From contig DFRY01000038.1 in assembly GCA_002378845.1 (NCBI GenBank), positions 43,019 to 50,425 on the forward strand: a stretch of 7,407 nucleotides of DNA. The letters are read 5' to 3'. The notes under the pieces were generated by a model, which did not search any database, was not told the DNA's origin, and saw only the letters and a program-made list of their open reading frames with translations. The DNA comes from Ruminococcaceae bacterium UBA3451 (GTDB taxonomy: Bacteria > Bacillota > Clostridia > Oscillospirales > Acutalibacteraceae). Of this stretch, positions 6,943 through 7,407 are shown piece after piece (within the stretch, counting starts at the first letter, position 1; each line of letters opens with the position of its first letter). A program made the translations under genes and the position numbers.

Positions 6943-7407
6943 TTATTGCAGCCTGCTCTTAATAATGGAAATCAACTGTTCCACCGATTGCTCCAGCGTG
7001 TTGCCGGATGTGTCCACAATCACGGAATCCTGCGCAGGTTTCAGCGGTGCGACCTCACGGTGGGAATCGTTATAGTCCCGAGTAACCAAGTCGCTTAATA
7101 CCTTATTGTAATCCGCATTCTGCCCTTTTGCAACCATTTCCTCATATCTTCTTCTGGCACGGTCTTCCGGAGAAGCGGTCAAAAAAATTTTGAGCTGTGC
7201 ATTCGGCAGCACCACAGTGCCGATGTCACGTCCGTCCATGACGACATCGTTCTCTTTTGCAATATTCTGCTGCAACGAGAACAAAAATTCCCGAACCTTT
7301 GGAATAGCGGAAACATTGGACGCAGCCATTGACACTTCCGCCGTACGGATTTCATCGGAAACATCCCTGCCGCATAATATTACACGCTGTTCTCCCTTTT
7401 GAAACGT
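6943..7407 (-). CDS. cmk: Cytidylate kinase (N-terminus outside window)
   Basis: Phosphorylates CMP and dCMP with ATP, recycling pyrimidine nucleotides for RNA, DNA and CDP-diacylglycerol synthesis. The frame is open to the window edge and gives the last 154 residues. Against a usual length near 225, about 70 N-terminal residues with the P-loop are missing. Visible family marks, in fragment numbering: GRDVSDEIRTAEVS-MAAS (13-30), DGRDIGTVVLP (58-68), the arginine-rich lid RARRR (83-87) and RDYNDSHREVAPL (110-122). A GTG at 7335 could be mistaken for the start, but homologous sequence continues upstream of it. It is followed 22 bases later by plsC in an apparent operon. Confidence 0.97.
   Translation of the reverse strand, partial: TFQKGEQRVILCGRDVSDEIRTAEVSMAASNVSAIPKVREFLFSLQQNIAKENDVVMDGRDIGTVVLPNAQLKIFLTASPEDRARRRYEEMVAKGQNADYNKVLSDLVTRDYNDSHREVAPLKPAQDSVIVDTSGNTLEQSVEQLISIIKSRLQ

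Noticed and set aside
7179..7364. 61-residue minus-strand frame inside cmk
   Set aside because: It is a shifted frame over cmk; the correct frame carries DGRDIGT and the lid arginines.

Overview
The window is a compact, single-direction stretch of bacterial chromosome. Every gene I can support lies on the minus strand, so transcription runs from base 7407 towards base 1. The gene set (spoIIIAA and yunB for endospore formation, an IspH enzyme fused to ribosomal protein S1, and an NAD-dependent DNA ligase), moderate base composition and strong GGAGG-type ribosome binding sites point to a spore-forming Firmicute. The cmk / acyltransferase / ispH-S1 order fits class Clostridia, most likely the Oscillospiraceae/Ruminococcaceae side. 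That placement is inference from gene content, not from a marker search.

Layout in transcription order: (1) 7407-6943, the 3' two thirds of cmk (cytidylate kinase), entering from outside the window. (2) 6920-6285 and 6279-5680, two tandem PlsC-type acyltransferases; the second has an altered substrate-binding motif. (3) 5683-3713, a fused ispH-rpsA gene (IspH plus four S1 domains). It starts with TTG, overlaps the preceding stop codon by four bases, and contains a Shine-Dalgarno/ATG pair at the domain junction. These four genes are tightly spaced and end at a strong intrinsic terminator (3657-3692), so they look like one operon. (4) 3523-2888, yunB, a membrane-anchored sporulation protein. 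(5) 2846-864, ligA, with a likely promoter of its own in the yunB-ligA gap and a strong terminator at 793-843. (6) 742 to the window edge, the 5' part of spoIIIAA, first gene of the spoIIIA operon, cut at its Walker B motif.

Functionally, the first operon joins nucleotide supply (CMP/dCMP phosphorylation), phospholipid acylation, isoprenoid precursor synthesis and translation, a housekeeping set often found together in Clostridia. The second half is a DNA replication/repair gene set between two sporulation genes. No tRNA, rRNA, CRISPR, insertion sequence, phage gene or long repeat was seen, and no intergenic stretch exceeds about 200 bases. I found no new biological system. The points most worth a second look are the possible internal translation start that would release free S1 from the IspH-S1 fusion, and the acyltransferase paralog with a degraded motif III.
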